Positions 1 to 6,723 of a stretch of DNA of 6,723 nucleotides are shown in pieces (position 1 is the stretch's first letter; every line of letters starts with the position of its first letter). Origin of the DNA: Pseudomonas sp. (lineage in GTDB: Bacteria > Pseudomonadota > Gammaproteobacteria > Pseudomonadales > Pseudomonadaceae); the NCBI GenBank assembly GCA_003525045.1, contig DQGF01000118.1, positions 16,891 to 23,613 of the forward strand. The letters run 5' to 3'. A program made the translations under genes and the position numbers. The notes below the pieces were generated by a model that did not search any database, was not told the origin of the DNA, and saw nothing but the letters and a program-made list of their open reading frames with translations.

Positions 1-245
1 TTGACGATGCCCCAGTGGTCGATGATCAGCGCGTTGGTGATCAGGGTGTCGACCACTTCAGCGGCCAATAATTGACTTTGGCCCTGGCCGTCGCGGATGA
101 CTTTGCCGCCGCCGAATTTCACTTCTTCGCCGTAGGTGGTGAAGTCCTTTTCCACTTCGATCCACAGCTCGGTGTCGGCCAGACGGACCTTGTCACCGAG
201 GGTGGGGCCGAACATGTCGGCGTAGGCTTGTCTTGAAATCTTCAT
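1..245 (-). CDS. ureC: Urease alpha subunit UreC, N-terminal part (cut by window edge)
   Basis: This is the catalytic subunit of nickel urease, which hydrolyses urea to ammonia and carbamate in the cytoplasm as part of the UreABC complex. Only the first 81 residues are present, from ATG at 245-243 to the left edge, where two bases of codon 82 remain. The start [20 protein letters not shown], then a [24 protein letters not shown] stretch (written here only to show the family pattern of E/D-rich followed by glycine-rich residues) and [13 protein letters not shown] at about 69-81, are typical of UreC. The nickel-binding histidines, the carbamylated lysine and the catalytic histidine lie beyond the window and cannot be checked. 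A weak Shine-Dalgarno AAGG (253-256 on the plus strand) sits 7 nt before the ATG. The gene is separated from ureB by 215 nt that carry an inverted REP pair, unlike the tight spacing of the genes upstream. Confidence 0.97.
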   Translation of the reverse strand, partial: MKISRQAYADMFGPTLGDKVRLADTELWIEVEKDFTTYGEEVKFGGGKVIRDGQGQSQLLAAEVVDTLITNALIIDHWGIV

Positions 246-296
246 GTGCTTGCCTTGAGATTCAATTGTTTTTGAGACCGCTCGCGTAGCTCGCTA

Positions 297-320
297 TCGC
301 GGGCAAGCCTCGCTCCTACA
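297..320 (-). repeat. REP element, left copy of an inverted pair between ureB and ureC
   Basis: Read on the minus strand this is a Pseudomonas-type REP: a GTAG lead followed by an imperfect hairpin (GCG-A-GGC-TT-GCC-C-GC). It is perfectly complementary to 411-434, and with four extra G/C pairs the inverted repeat covers 297-324 against 407-434. The GTAG ends of the two copies face each other across the 90-nt spacer (321-410), the opposite of the other two REP pairs in this window. It may form a hairpin in the mRNA between ureB and ureC; any effect on expression is inference. Confidence 0.85.
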
Positions 321-410
321 GGGGATTGCATTTCACCGGTCAATTGCATTCCCCGCCTATTGCCGACGAATGTAAATCTCCCACCAATTTGGCGGTAAAC
401 GCGATCCCCC

Positions 411-434
411 TGTAGGAGCGAGGCTTGCCCGCGA
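411..434 (+). repeat. REP element, right copy of the inverted pair between ureB and ureC
   Basis: This 24-nt plus-strand copy has the same GTAG-led REP sequence as the arms of the other REP pairs in the window. It lies 26 nt beyond the ureB stop codon, so it is the first element after ureB in the transcript. The whole 215-nt region 246-460 holds no gene; apart from the two REPs I see only non-REP spacer sequence, including the short direct repeat ATTGCAT (325-331 and 343-349). Confidence 0.85.
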
Positions 435-460
435 AGGGGCCGGTGTGGGCAACGCATCAC

Positions 461-765
461 TTACAGGTCGCCCATAATCCGCCCGGCAAACCCGAACACC
501 CGACGATGCCCGGCCAGGTCGACCAGCTCGACCTCGCGGCTCTGCCCCGGTTCGAAGCGTACGGCAGTGCCGGCGGGGATGTTCAGGCGCATGCCGCGGC
601 TGGCGGCGCGGTCGAAGGTCAGGGCGTCGTTGGTTTCGAAAAAGTGGTAATGCGAGCCGACCTGGATCGGCCGGTCGCCGCTGTTGGCCACCTTCAGGCT
701 GAGGGTGCGGCGGCCGACGTTGAGTTCGATGTCGCCGGGCTGGATCTGGTATTCACCGGGAATCA

Positions 766-766
<1 letters not shown>
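461..766 (-). CDS. ureB: Urease beta subunit UreB
   Basis: This is the small beta subunit of urease, a structural part of the cytoplasmic UreABC complex. The 101-residue product has the usual length and begins [16 protein letters not shown], with the conserved [17 protein letters not shown] at 28-44 and [15 protein letters not shown] at 60-74. The ATG at 766-764 is chosen because a GGGAG ribosome binding site (774-778) lies 7 nt upstream and the family begins at MIPGE; the TTG one codon earlier (769-767) is closer to the site and gives an atypical extra residue. The ATG overlaps the stop of the upstream acetyltransferase by one base (TGATG), which suggests translational coupling. ureC follows, but only after a 215-nt gap with REP elements. 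Confidence 0.97.
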
Positions 767-1305
<539 letters not shown>

Positions 1306-1839
1306 TTACTCCTTGCTGGCGGTCGGCGGTTGCGCGCCAGGATTGAGGGTCAGTTGCATGAAGGTCAGGTCCAGCCAGCGGCCGAATTTGGTACCGACCT
1401 GGGGCATCTGTCCGGTGGTCACGAAACCGGCTCGTTCATGCAAACGAACTGAAGCGGCGTTACCGCTTTCGATGGCAGCGACCATCACATGCTTGTCGCA
1501 GCCTTTGGCGCGTTCGATCAGCACGTCCATCAGCTGCGGGCCAAGACCATTGCCACGCTGATCGTTGCGCACGTAGACCGAGTGCTCGACGGTGTGGCGG
1601 AAGCCGTCGAACGGCCGCCAGTCACCAAACGTAGCGTAGCCCAACACCCTGTTGTCACCGTCGACGATCACCAGGATCGGATAACCCTGGGATTGCCTGG
1701 CACTGAACCAGGCCTGGCGGTTGCCCAGGTCTACGACCTGCTCGTTCCAGATCGCCGTGGTGTTGAGTACGGCATCGTTGTAGATGTCGCGGATCGCCGG
1801 CAGATCAGCATGCACGGCATCGCGGATGTGGTAAGTCAT
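1306..1839 (-). CDS. PITA-like GNAT acetyltransferase (methionine sulfoximine/phosphinothricin type)
   Basis: A 177-residue acetyltransferase of the phosphinothricin/methionine sulfoximine N-acetyltransferase branch of GNAT. Visible features are IRDIYNDAVLNTTAIW at 16-31, a VEHSVYV strand at 84-90, the acetyl-CoA loop QRGNGLG at 94-100 (RxxGxG, R95-G100), and ASVRLHERAGF at 129-139. E85 and H134 appear to line up with Glu88 and His137 of Bar, though this is alignment by eye. In P. aeruginosa the gene between ureA and ureB, PA4866 (PITA), was shown to acetylate L-methionine sulfoximine and sulfone; position and sequence suggest this is its counterpart. Such activity would protect glutamine synthetase from inhibitor-like amino acids, which fits a nitrogen-acquisition operon, but that role is inferred. 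The start has a GAGG site (1847-1850) 7 nt upstream that overlaps the ureA stop. The C-terminal tail (about 165-177, proline-rich) is probably outside the fold. Confidence 0.93.
   Translation of the reverse strand: MTYHIRDAVHADLPAIRDIYNDAVLNTTAIWNEQVVDLGNRQAWFSARQSQGYPILVIVDGDNRVLGYATFGDWRPFDGFRHTVEHSVYVRNDQRGNGLGPQLMDVLIERAKGCDKHVMVAAIESGNAASVRLHERAGFVTTGQMPQVGTKFGRWLDLTFMQLTLNPGAQPPTASKE
1309..1314 (-). promoter_or_regulatory. Ribosome binding site of the second acetyltransferase, inside the first
   Basis: AAGGAG on the minus strand is formed by the final Lys and Glu codons of the upstream gene, directly before its TAA stop, and lies 9 nt from the ATG at 1299. It is a near-consensus site and supports both this start and coupled translation of the two acetyltransferases. 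Confidence 0.75.
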
Positions 1840-1848
1840 GGCGCGGCC

Positions 1849-2151
1849 TCAGGCGATCGGTTGATGTACGGTGACCAGTTTGGTGCCGTCGGGGAAGGTC
1901 GCTTCGACCTGAATCTCCGGGATCATTTCCGCGATGCCTTCCATCACGTGTTCGCGGCTCAGCAGGGTGGTGCCCAAGTGCATCAGCTCGGCCACGGTCT
2001 GGCCGTCACGTGCGCCTTCGAGCAGCGCTGCGGAGATGTAGGCCATGGCTTCCGGGTAGTTGAGTTTCACGCCGCGAGCTAAACGCCGTTCGGCCACGAG
2101 GCCGGCGGTGAAGATCAGCAGCTTGTCTTTTTCGCGTGGGGTCAGGTCCAT
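1849..2151 (-). CDS. ureA: Urease gamma subunit UreA
   Basis: This is the smallest structural subunit of urease, in complex with UreB and UreC. Its 100 residues are the usual length for the gamma subunit. It begins [20 protein letters not shown], with the conserved KLNYPEA at 29-35, LLEGARDG at 43-50 and the C-terminal [16 protein letters not shown] at 84-99. The only plausible start is the ATG at 2151-2149; its ribosome binding site is weak (a GGA 9 nt upstream). It ends 9 nt before the first acetyltransferase gene, so the structural genes ureA and ureB are split by two GNAT genes rather than adjacent. Upstream lies a 139-nt gap after ureD that contains a REP doublet. Confidence 0.97.
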   Translation of the reverse strand: MDLTPREKDKLLIFTAGLVAERRLARGVKLNYPEAMAYISAALLEGARDGQTVAELMHLGTTLLSREHVMEGIAEMIPEIQVEATFPDGTKLVTVHQPIA

Positions 2152-2188
2152 CGTTTGGAATCCATAATCGGCAGTTTAAAAGGCTTTC

Positions 2189-2278
2189 TGTAGGAGCGAG
2201 GCTTGCCCGCGAAGAACGATAACGCGGTCATCCTGTTAAACCGAGGCACGTCCTTCGCGGGCAAGCCTCGCTCCTACA
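2189..2278. repeat. REP doublet (REPIN) between ureD and ureA
   Basis: Two REP copies lie as perfect inverted arms at 2189-2214 and 2253-2278 with a 38-nt loop. The GTAG ends point outward, the usual REPIN arrangement in pseudomonads. Each arm is also a small imperfect hairpin of its own. The element takes up most of the 139-nt ureD-ureA gap; nothing else is evident there. As a long stem-loop in the transcript it could stabilise one side of the mRNA or partly stop transcription; it lacks a following U-run, so it is not a classic intrinsic terminator. The REPIN at 3881-3969 has the same length and a partly shared loop. Confidence 0.9.
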
Positions 2279-2290
2279 AGGGATGTGTGT

Positions 2291-3130
2291 TCAGGTGCTC
2301 CATATTCTGGGTGGGACGGCTTCGCGGCCGAGCAACGCGGGCCTGAGCAATCGCCACAAATCGATCATCCAGCCGCGGGCCAATAGAGCCTCGCTGGCCA
2401 GACATCGGGCCACAAGCAAACCCGGCAACTGCGTCAGATCCCCGCGCACCTCATGGGTCAGCGAACGGCACTTCTCCAGCAATTCGCTATCAATCTCACC
2501 GGTCACCAGCAGGGTCGCAAACACCGATTGCCCATCCAGGCCAATCGGCGAATCCAGCAAACCATCGTCCCCGACAATGCGCTGGCGTTCGTGCCAGAGC
2601 AACTGGCCGTCGCGACGGATATCCAGTTGCGCCTGAAAATGCCCGAGGTCGAAGCGCTCGCCGCTGGCCGGTCGGCCTAACGCCACCACGTCCCAATAAA
2701 ACAACCGGGCATCGCCTTCAAGGTCGATGGACGTGCTGAGTTCAGCCTGCGCAGCACTGAAAATGATGGTCTCCTGCGGCAACCATTCCAGTGTCGCACC
2801 GCACGCGACTTTCAAGTCCAGCTGCTGATAGGCGGGCCCGGCGGCGCGATACCACTTGGCCGCACCCGGGCTGGTGATTTGTGCCCAGGCATCGACCCCG
2901 ACGCTGGCCGAGATGTCCAGCCGATCACCACCGGCAATACCGCCCGGCGGATGAACGATGATGTGTTGGCAGACGTGCGGCCCTTCGGCATACAGATGCT
3001 TTTGCACCCGCAGCGGTCCTTTGTGCCGGCGCTGGACCGGGCGCGTGCTATCACCGAAACGGGCGTAGCCGAGTTCCAGCTCGGCGTGCCAGCTGGGTGT
3101 AAACAGCGCGGTAGGGACAGGTAAATTCAT
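2291..3130 (-). CDS. ureD: Urease accessory protein UreD
   Basis: UreD (UreH in some species) is a cytoplasmic chaperone that binds apo-urease and, with UreF and UreG, directs nickel and carbon dioxide into the active site. The 279-residue product is of family length. Conserved blocks are [15 protein letters not shown] at 33-47, [12 protein letters not shown] at 60-71, SPGAAKWYR at 87-95, [10 protein letters not shown] at 115-124, and the C-terminal PRIWST end at 274-279. The ATG at 3130 is chosen because it is the first start before the conserved N-terminus; no clear Shine-Dalgarno is seen. urtE ends only 30 nt upstream, so transport and urease genes are probably in one transcript. ureE, ureF and ureG are not in the window. 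Confidence 0.97.
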   Translation of the reverse strand: MNLPVPTALFTPSWHAELELGYARFGDSTRPVQRRHKGPLRVQKHLYAEGPHVCQHIIVHPPGGIAGGDRLDISASVGVDAWAQITSPGAAKWYRAAGPAYQQLDLKVACGATLEWLPQETIIFSAAQAELSTSIDLEGDARLFYWDVVALGRPASGERFDLGHFQAQLDIRRDGQLLWHERQRIVGDDGLLDSPIGLDGQSVFATLLVTGEIDSELLEKCRSLTHEVRGDLTQLPGLLVARCLASEALLARGWMIDLWRLLRPALLGREAVPPRIWST

Positions 3131-3160
3131 GATTTTCAGTTATCGTCAGGACGCTACAGA

Positions 3161-3859
3161 TTAAATCGTAACCAAACCGCGTACACCCTCGGCTTCCATA
3201 TTTTCTCCGCGGCCTTGCTGCACGATTTCGCCCCTGGACATCACCAGGTACTGGTCGGCCAGTTCAGCGGCGAAATCGTAGAACTGCTCCACCAGCAAAA
3301 TCGCCATGTCGCCACGGGCCGCGAGCTTTTTGATCACGGCGCCGATTTCTTTGATCACCGACGGCTGGATGCCTTCGGTGGGCTCGTCGAGGATCAGCAG
3401 GCGCGGACGACTGGCCAGCGCGCGGCCAATCGCCAACTGCTGTTGCTGGCCGCCGGACAAGTCACCACCGCGTCGTTGCTTCATTTGCAGCAACACCGGG
3501 AACAGCTCATAGATGAACGCCGGGACTTCCTTGGCGTCGGCGCCGGGAAACCGCGAGAGGCCCATCAGCAGGTTTTCTTCCACGGTCAGCCGGCCGAAGA
3601 TTTCCCGGCCCTGAGGCACGTAGGCGATCCCTGCATGAACCCGCTGGTGCGGTTTGAACGTGGTGATCGGTTTGCCTTCCCAGTTCACCACGCCTTCTTT
3701 GGCGGGTAGCAAACCCATCAGGCACTTGAGCAGGGTGGTCTTGCCCACACCGTTGCGTCCGAGCAGGCAGGTGACTTCACCGACCTTAACGTCAAATGTC
3801 AGGCCGCGCAGGATGTGGCTACCGCCGTAGTACTGGTGCAGCTTGTCGACTTGCAACAT
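3161..3859 (-). CDS. urtE: Urea ABC transporter ATP-binding protein UrtE
   Basis: One of the two ATPases that power urea import; it binds the cytoplasmic face of the UrtBC membrane pair, with UrtD. The 232-residue product, counted from the ATG at 3859, shows Walker A GRNGVGKT at 34-41, Q-loop Q83, signature LSGGQ at 134-138, and Walker B LLILDEP at 154-160. The usual switch histidine is replaced by glutamine (LLVEQ, Q192), which is normal for the LivF/UrtE branch. The frame stays open upstream to 3955, but that extension runs through a REP arm. The ATG at 3859 has GGGGAG (3868-3873) 8 nt upstream and gives the family's MLQVDKLHQYYGGS start. ureD follows after 30 nt. The gap to urtD is 119 nt, mostly REP sequence. 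Confidence 0.96.
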   Translation of the reverse strand: MLQVDKLHQYYGGSHILRGLTFDVKVGEVTCLLGRNGVGKTTLLKCLMGLLPAKEGVVNWEGKPITTFKPHQRVHAGIAYVPQGREIFGRLTVEENLLMGLSRFPGADAKEVPAFIYELFPVLLQMKQRRGGDLSGGQQQQLAIGRALASRPRLLILDEPTEGIQPSVIKEIGAVIKKLAARGDMAILLVEQFYDFAAELADQYLVMSRGEIVQQGRGENMEAEGVRGLVTI

Positions 3860-3867
3860 CTTCAATT

Positions 3868-3873
3868 CTCCCC
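3868..3873 (-). promoter_or_regulatory. Ribosome binding site of urtE
   Basis: GGGGAG on the minus strand lies 8 nt before the ATG at 3859 and only 7 nt from the edge of the REP doublet at 3881. It decides the shorter urtE start over the upstream in-frame ATG at 3955. Confidence 0.75.
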
Positions 3874-3880
3874 AAACCCC

Positions 3881-3969
3881 GTAGGAGCGAGGCTTGCCCG
3901 CGAAGAACGATAATGCGGTCTTTAAGTTGCACCGCAGCGCTTCCTTCGCGGGCAAGCCTCGCTCCTACA
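3881..3969. repeat. REP doublet (REPIN) between urtD and urtE
   Basis: Inverted REP arms at 3881-3905 and 3944-3968 enclose a 38-nt loop, with GTAG ends pointing outward. The total length of 89 nt equals that of the element near ureA (2190-2278), and both loops begin with the same GAAGAACGATAA and GCGGTC, differing by C/T between them. It starts 9 nt after the urtD stop codon (in transcript order) and ends 7 nt before the urtE ribosome binding site. It thus looks like an insertion into an originally tight gene junction. Confidence 0.9.
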
Positions 3970-3978
3970 AGAGCAAAA

Positions 3979-4848
3979 TCATCTTCCGAGATAAACCTCG
4001 ATCACCCGCTCGTTGTCCTGCACCTGTTCCAGCGACCCTTCGGCCAGCACGCTGCCCTGATGCAACACGGTGACGTGGTCGGCAATCGATCCGACGAAGC
4101 CCATGTCATGTTCCACCACCATCAGCGAATGCTTGCCGGCCAGGCGCTTGAACAGTTCGGCGGTGAATTCGGTTTCGGCATCGGTCATGCCTGCCACCGG
4201 CTCGTCGAGCAGCAGCAGTTGCGGGTCTTGCATCAACAACATGCCGATTTCCAGAAACTGCTTCTGCCCGTGGGACAACAAACCTGCCGGCCTATTGACC
4301 GAGGTGGTCAGGCGAATGGTGTCCAGCACCTCGCTGATGCGATCCTTTTGTTCGCCACTCAGACGCGCCCGCAGGCTGGCCCAGACCGACTTGTCGGTTT
4401 TCTGCGCCAGCTCCAGGTTTTCAAACACGCTCAGCGCTTCGAACACCGTTGGCTTCTGAAACTTGCGCCCGATGCCGGCCTGGGCGATCTGCACTTCGCT
4501 CATCTGCGTCAGATCGAGGGTTTCGCCGAACCAGGCTTTGCCATGACTGGGCCGGGTCTTGCCGGTGATCACGTCCATCAGCGTGGTCTTGCCCGCGCCG
4601 TTGGGGCCGATGATGCAGCGCAGTTCACCCACGCCGATGTACAGGTTAAGAGTGTTCAACGCCTTGAAGCCATCGAAACTGACGCTGATGTCTTCCAGGG
4701 TCAGGATGGTGCCGTGGCGGGTGTTCAGGCCGGGGCCTGCGCGTTGGCCCAGGCCGATGGCATCGCGGCTGCTGCCGGCGTCCTTGTTGGGCTCCACGGG
4801 AAAAAAGGCCGGTTCGAGCATGAATTCAGCCGTCGCAGTGACTCTCAT
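3979..4848 (-). CDS. urtD: Urea ABC transporter ATP-binding protein UrtD
   Basis: The second ATPase of the urea importer, LivG-like, acting with UrtE on the cytoplasmic side. The 289-residue product has its ABC domain from about residue 48: Walker A GPNGAGKT at 81-88, Q-loop Q131, signature LSHGQ at 191-195, Walker B LLLLDEP at 211-217, and switch H247 in VVEHDMGF. The LSHGQ variant in place of LSGGQ is in keeping with the LivG/UrtD branch. Residues 1-47 precede the ABC core, are rich in Gly, Ala, Arg and Pro, and match no domain I know. The ATG at 4848 is preferred because it overlaps the urtC stop by one base (TAATG) and has AGAGGTG just upstream; an alternative Met at residue 10 would still leave a long extension. 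Confidence 0.95.
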   Translation of the reverse strand: MRVTATAEFMLEPAFFPVEPNKDAGSSRDAIGLGQRAGPGLNTRHGTILTLEDISVSFDGFKALNTLNLYIGVGELRCIIGPNGAGKTTLMDVITGKTRPSHGKAWFGETLDLTQMSEVQIAQAGIGRKFQKPTVFEALSVFENLELAQKTDKSVWASLRARLSGEQKDRISEVLDTIRLTTSVNRPAGLLSHGQKQFLEIGMLLMQDPQLLLLDEPVAGMTDAETEFTAELFKRLAGKHSLMVVEHDMGFVGSIADHVTVLHQGSVLAEGSLEQVQDNERVIEVYLGR

Positions 4849-5924
4849 TATTCACCTCTCTTTTTCAGCAGGCCGATCACGCCTCTGGGCAGGTACAGGG
4901 TCACGACGATGAACAGCGCCCCGAGGAAGAACAGCCAGTATTCGGGGAACGCCACGGTGAACCAGCTTTTCATGCCGTTCACAACGCCGGCGCCGAGCAA
5001 CGGACCGATCAAGGTGCCGCGACCACCCAATGCGACCCAGACCGCCGCCTCGATGGAGTTGGTCGGCGACATTTCACTCGGGTTGATGATGCCGACCTGC
5101 GGCACATACAACGCGCCCGCCAGGCCACACAGCACCGCACTCAATACCCAGACAAACAGCTTGAAGCCACGCGGATCGTAGCCGCAGAACATCAGGCGAT
5201 TTTCCGCATCGCGCAGGGCGGTCAACACCCGGCCGAACTTGCTTTGCGCCAGACGCCAGCCAATGAACAGGCTCGTCACCAGCAACACCACCGTGGCGAA
5301 AAACAGCACCGCGCGGGTGCCCGGTTCAGTGATGCCGAAACCGAGAATGGTGCGAAAATTGGTAAAGCCGTTGTTGCCGCCAAACCCGGTTTCGTTGCGG
5401 AAGAACAACAGCATTCCGGCGAAGGTCAGGGCCTGGGTCATGATCGAGAAATACACGCCCTTGATCCGCGAACGGAAGGCGAAGAAGCCGAACACCAGCG
5501 CCAACAACCCCGGCGCCAACACCACCAGACACATCGACCAGAGGAAGCTGCTGGTGCCGGTCCAGTACCATGGCAATTCGGTCCACGACAGAAAGGTCAT
5601 GAACGCTGGCAAGCCATCACCCGAGGCCTGGCGCATCAGGTACATGCCCATCGCGTAACCGCCAAGGGCGAAGAACAGACCGTGGCCGAGGGACAACAGG
5701 CCGGCGTAACCCCAGACCAGATCCAGCGCCAGAGCGACGATGGCATAGCAAAGAATCTTGCCCACCAGCGTCAGCGTGTAAGCCGAGACATGAAACACGC
5801 TGTCCGGCGACAACAACGAGAGTAGCGGCAACGTCAGCAGCAGAACGAGGACCACCGCGCCGACAGCGATCGTGATTTTGGGGCCGGCCTTTTGGCTGGC
5901 CGTGAGCATCAGGGGCTGGTTCAT
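4848..5924 (-). CDS. urtC: Urea ABC transporter permease UrtC
   Basis: An inner-membrane permease of the LivM type that pairs with UrtB to form the urea channel. The 358-residue product has about nine hydrophobic stretches (roughly 17-38, 46-70, 78-97, 127-150, 158-175, 204-223, 254-275, 290-315 and 328-345). Family hallmarks are YAIVALALDLVWGYAGLLSL at 60-79, a cytoplasmic coupling loop FGRVLTALRDAENRLMFCGY at 230-249, and the LPRGVIGLL tail at 345-353. The N-terminal MNQPLMLTASQKAGPK is short and polar before the first membrane segment. Its ATG overlaps the urtB TGA by one base (TGATG) and its own TAA overlaps the urtD ATG, so the three are probably co-translated. A GGTGA 7 nt before the ATG serves as a modest ribosome binding site. 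Confidence 0.97.
   Translation of the reverse strand: MNQPLMLTASQKAGPKITIAVGAVVLVLLLTLPLLSLLSPDSVFHVSAYTLTLVGKILCYAIVALALDLVWGYAGLLSLGHGLFFALGGYAMGMYLMRQASGDGLPAFMTFLSWTELPWYWTGTSSFLWSMCLVVLAPGLLALVFGFFAFRSRIKGVYFSIMTQALTFAGMLLFFRNETGFGGNNGFTNFRTILGFGITEPGTRAVLFFATVVLLVTSLFIGWRLAQSKFGRVLTALRDAENRLMFCGYDPRGFKLFVWVLSAVLCGLAGALYVPQVGIINPSEMSPTNSIEAAVWVALGGRGTLIGPLLGAGVVNGMKSWFTVAFPEYWLFFLGALFIVVTLYLPRGVIGLLKKRGE
4853..4859 (-). promoter_or_regulatory. Ribosome binding site of urtD
   Basis: AGAGGTG on the minus strand lies within the last codons of urtC; its GAGG core is 6 nt from the ATG at 4848. It supports the long-form start of urtD and coupled translation with urtC. Confidence 0.7.
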
Positions 5925-6723
5925 CAGTCGATCACCCGTCCTTTCAGTGCGAAGAGGCCTTGCGGACGTTTCTGAATGAACAGAATGATCAGCGCGAGGA
6001 TCAGGATCTTGCCGAGTACGGCACCGATCTGCGGTTCGAGAATCTTGTTGGCGATGCCGAGTCCGAAGGCGGCCAGCACGCTACCGGCCAACTGACCGAC
6101 TCCGCCGAGCACCACCACCAGGAACGAGTCGATGATGTAGCTCTGGCCGAGGTCCGGGCCGACGTTGCCGATCTGACTGAGGGCTACGCCACCGAGTCCG
6201 GCAATGCCCGAACCGAGACCGAAGGCGAGCATGTCGACCCGCCCGGTGGGAACCCCGCAGCAGGCCGCCATGTTGCGGTTCTGGGTGACGGCGCGCACAT
6301 TCAAACCCAGGCGCGTTTTGTTCAGCAGCAGCCAGGTCAGCACTACCACAAACAGCGCGAACGCGATGATGACGATGCGGTTGTATGGCAGCACCAGATT
6401 AGGCAGCACCTGAATCCCACCCGATAGCCATGCCGGGTTGGCCACTTCGACGTTCTGCGCACCAAACACCAGTCGCACCAGCTGAATCAGCATCAGGCTG
6501 ATGCCCCAGGTGGCGAGCAGGGTCTCCAGTGGACGGCCGTAGAGGTGGCGAATCACCGTGCGTTCCAGCGCCATACCGATCGCGGCCGTGACGAAGAACG
6601 CCACCGGCAGCGCGATCAGCGGGTAGAACTCGATGGCTTGCGGGGCGAAGCGCTGGAACATCAACTGCACGACATAGGTCGAGTAGGCACCGAGCATCAG
6701 CATCTCGCCGTGGGCCATGTTGA
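5924..6723 (-). CDS. urtB: Urea ABC transporter permease UrtB, C-terminal part (cut by window edge)
   Basis: The LivH-type inner-membrane permease partner of UrtC. The frame is open to the right edge; 265 whole codons are present, beginning NMAHGEMLMLGAY, which is an internal family motif (usually preceded by Ile) rather than a start. Other hallmarks, numbered from the Met at 6718, are GRPLETLLATWGISLMLIQL at 61-80, RAVTQNRNMAACCGV at 142-156, and SFLVVVLGGVGQLAGSVLAA at 198-217. Several membrane segments are evident (about 33-50, 70-85, 113-132, 163-182, 197-222 and 236-249). UrtB proteins of pseudomonads are longer, with an N-terminal non-membrane region as I recall, so a sizeable 5' portion, and urtA before it, should lie beyond the window. 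The TGA overlaps the urtC ATG. Confidence 0.96.
   Translation of the reverse strand, partial: NMAHGEMLMLGAYSTYVVQLMFQRFAPQAIEFYPLIALPVAFFVTAAIGMALERTVIRHLYGRPLETLLATWGISLMLIQLVRLVFGAQNVEVANPAWLSGGIQVLPNLVLPYNRIVIIAFALFVVVLTWLLLNKTRLGLNVRAVTQNRNMAACCGVPTGRVDMLAFGLGSGIAGLGGVALSQIGNVGPDLGQSYIIDSFLVVVLGGVGQLAGSVLAAFGLGIANKILEPQIGAVLGKILILALIILFIQKRPQGLFALKGRVID

Noticed and set aside
315..343. Minus-strand promoter-like TTGACC, 17 nt, TGTAGG ahead of ureC
   Set aside because: The -10 half matches only three of six positions and falls in the REP arm; likely chance.
2152..2188. AT-rich stretch (TTTTAAA, GATTAT) upstream of ureA as a promoter
   Set aside because: No matching -35 or sigma-54 GG/GC elements at proper spacing; it may just be the remains of the original ureD-ureA spacer.
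2189..2278. Intrinsic terminator after ureD
   Set aside because: The stem-loop has no U-run after it on either strand and the same sequence recurs twice more; it is a REP doublet.
3860..3955. Possible 32-residue longer N-terminus for UrtE
   Set aside because: It would be encoded mostly by a REP arm and loop, while the ATG at 3859 has a good ribosome binding site and the family-typical start.
3796..5181. A 461-codon plus-strand open frame antisense to urtD and parts of urtC/urtE
   Set aside because: It crosses the REP doublet and lies opposite well-conserved transporter genes; its product is rich in His, Gln and Arg with no recognisable domain. It is a codon-bias shadow of GC-rich genes.
5244..5825. 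A 193-codon plus-strand open frame opposite urtC
   Set aside because: Highly charged, Gln/His/Arg-rich composition is what the antisense of a hydrophobic membrane protein gives; no start context or family match.
6716..6718. ATG at MAHGEMLML as a real urtB start
   Set aside because: NMAHGE is an internal LivH/UrtB motif and the frame stays open to the window edge, so the gene is simply cut.

Overview
The window is a single minus-strand gene cluster for urea uptake and breakdown. It most likely comes from a Pseudomonas of the fluorescens/putida type. That assignment rests on three things: the protein sequences, a gene order matching the P. aeruginosa urt-ureDA-(acetyltransferase)-ureBC arrangement as I remember it, and Pseudomonas-type REP sequences (GTAGGAGCGAGGCTTGCC core) between genes. 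It is inferred from the sequence alone, not from a database match.

Layout in transcription order (right to left). The 3' two thirds or so of urtB (5924-6723, 5' end outside the window) leads into urtC (4848-5924) and urtD (3979-4848), with 1-nt stop/start overlaps. urtE follows (3161-3859) after a 119-nt gap filled mostly by a REP doublet. Together these encode the membrane subunits and both ATPases of a urea ABC importer; the binding protein gene urtA would be expected upstream, beyond the right edge. Next come ureD (2291-3130, accessory chaperone), a second REP doublet, and ureA (1849-2151, gamma subunit). Two GNAT acetyltransferase genes follow (1306-1839 and 766-1299), then ureB (461-766, beta subunit). 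A third, differently arranged REP pair precedes the 5' end of ureC (1-245, alpha subunit), which runs off the left edge.

How it works together. UrtBCDE, with UrtA, imports urea at the cost of ATP. UreABC hydrolyses it to ammonia and carbamate. UreD, with UreF and UreG that are not in this window, loads nickel into the UreC active site. The first GNAT gene resembles PITA (PA4866), a methionine sulfoximine/sulfone acetyltransferase encoded at the same place in P. aeruginosa. The second GNAT gene has no function I can name.

All real genes I can support are on the minus strand. No tRNA, rRNA, CRISPR array, insertion sequence or phage gene was seen, and no convincing promoter. Every non-coding stretch is shorter than 300 bases. 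The core of the region is ordinary; the points worth a second look are the three REP insertions, the tandem acetyltransferases inside the urease structural genes, and a long N-terminal extension on UrtD.
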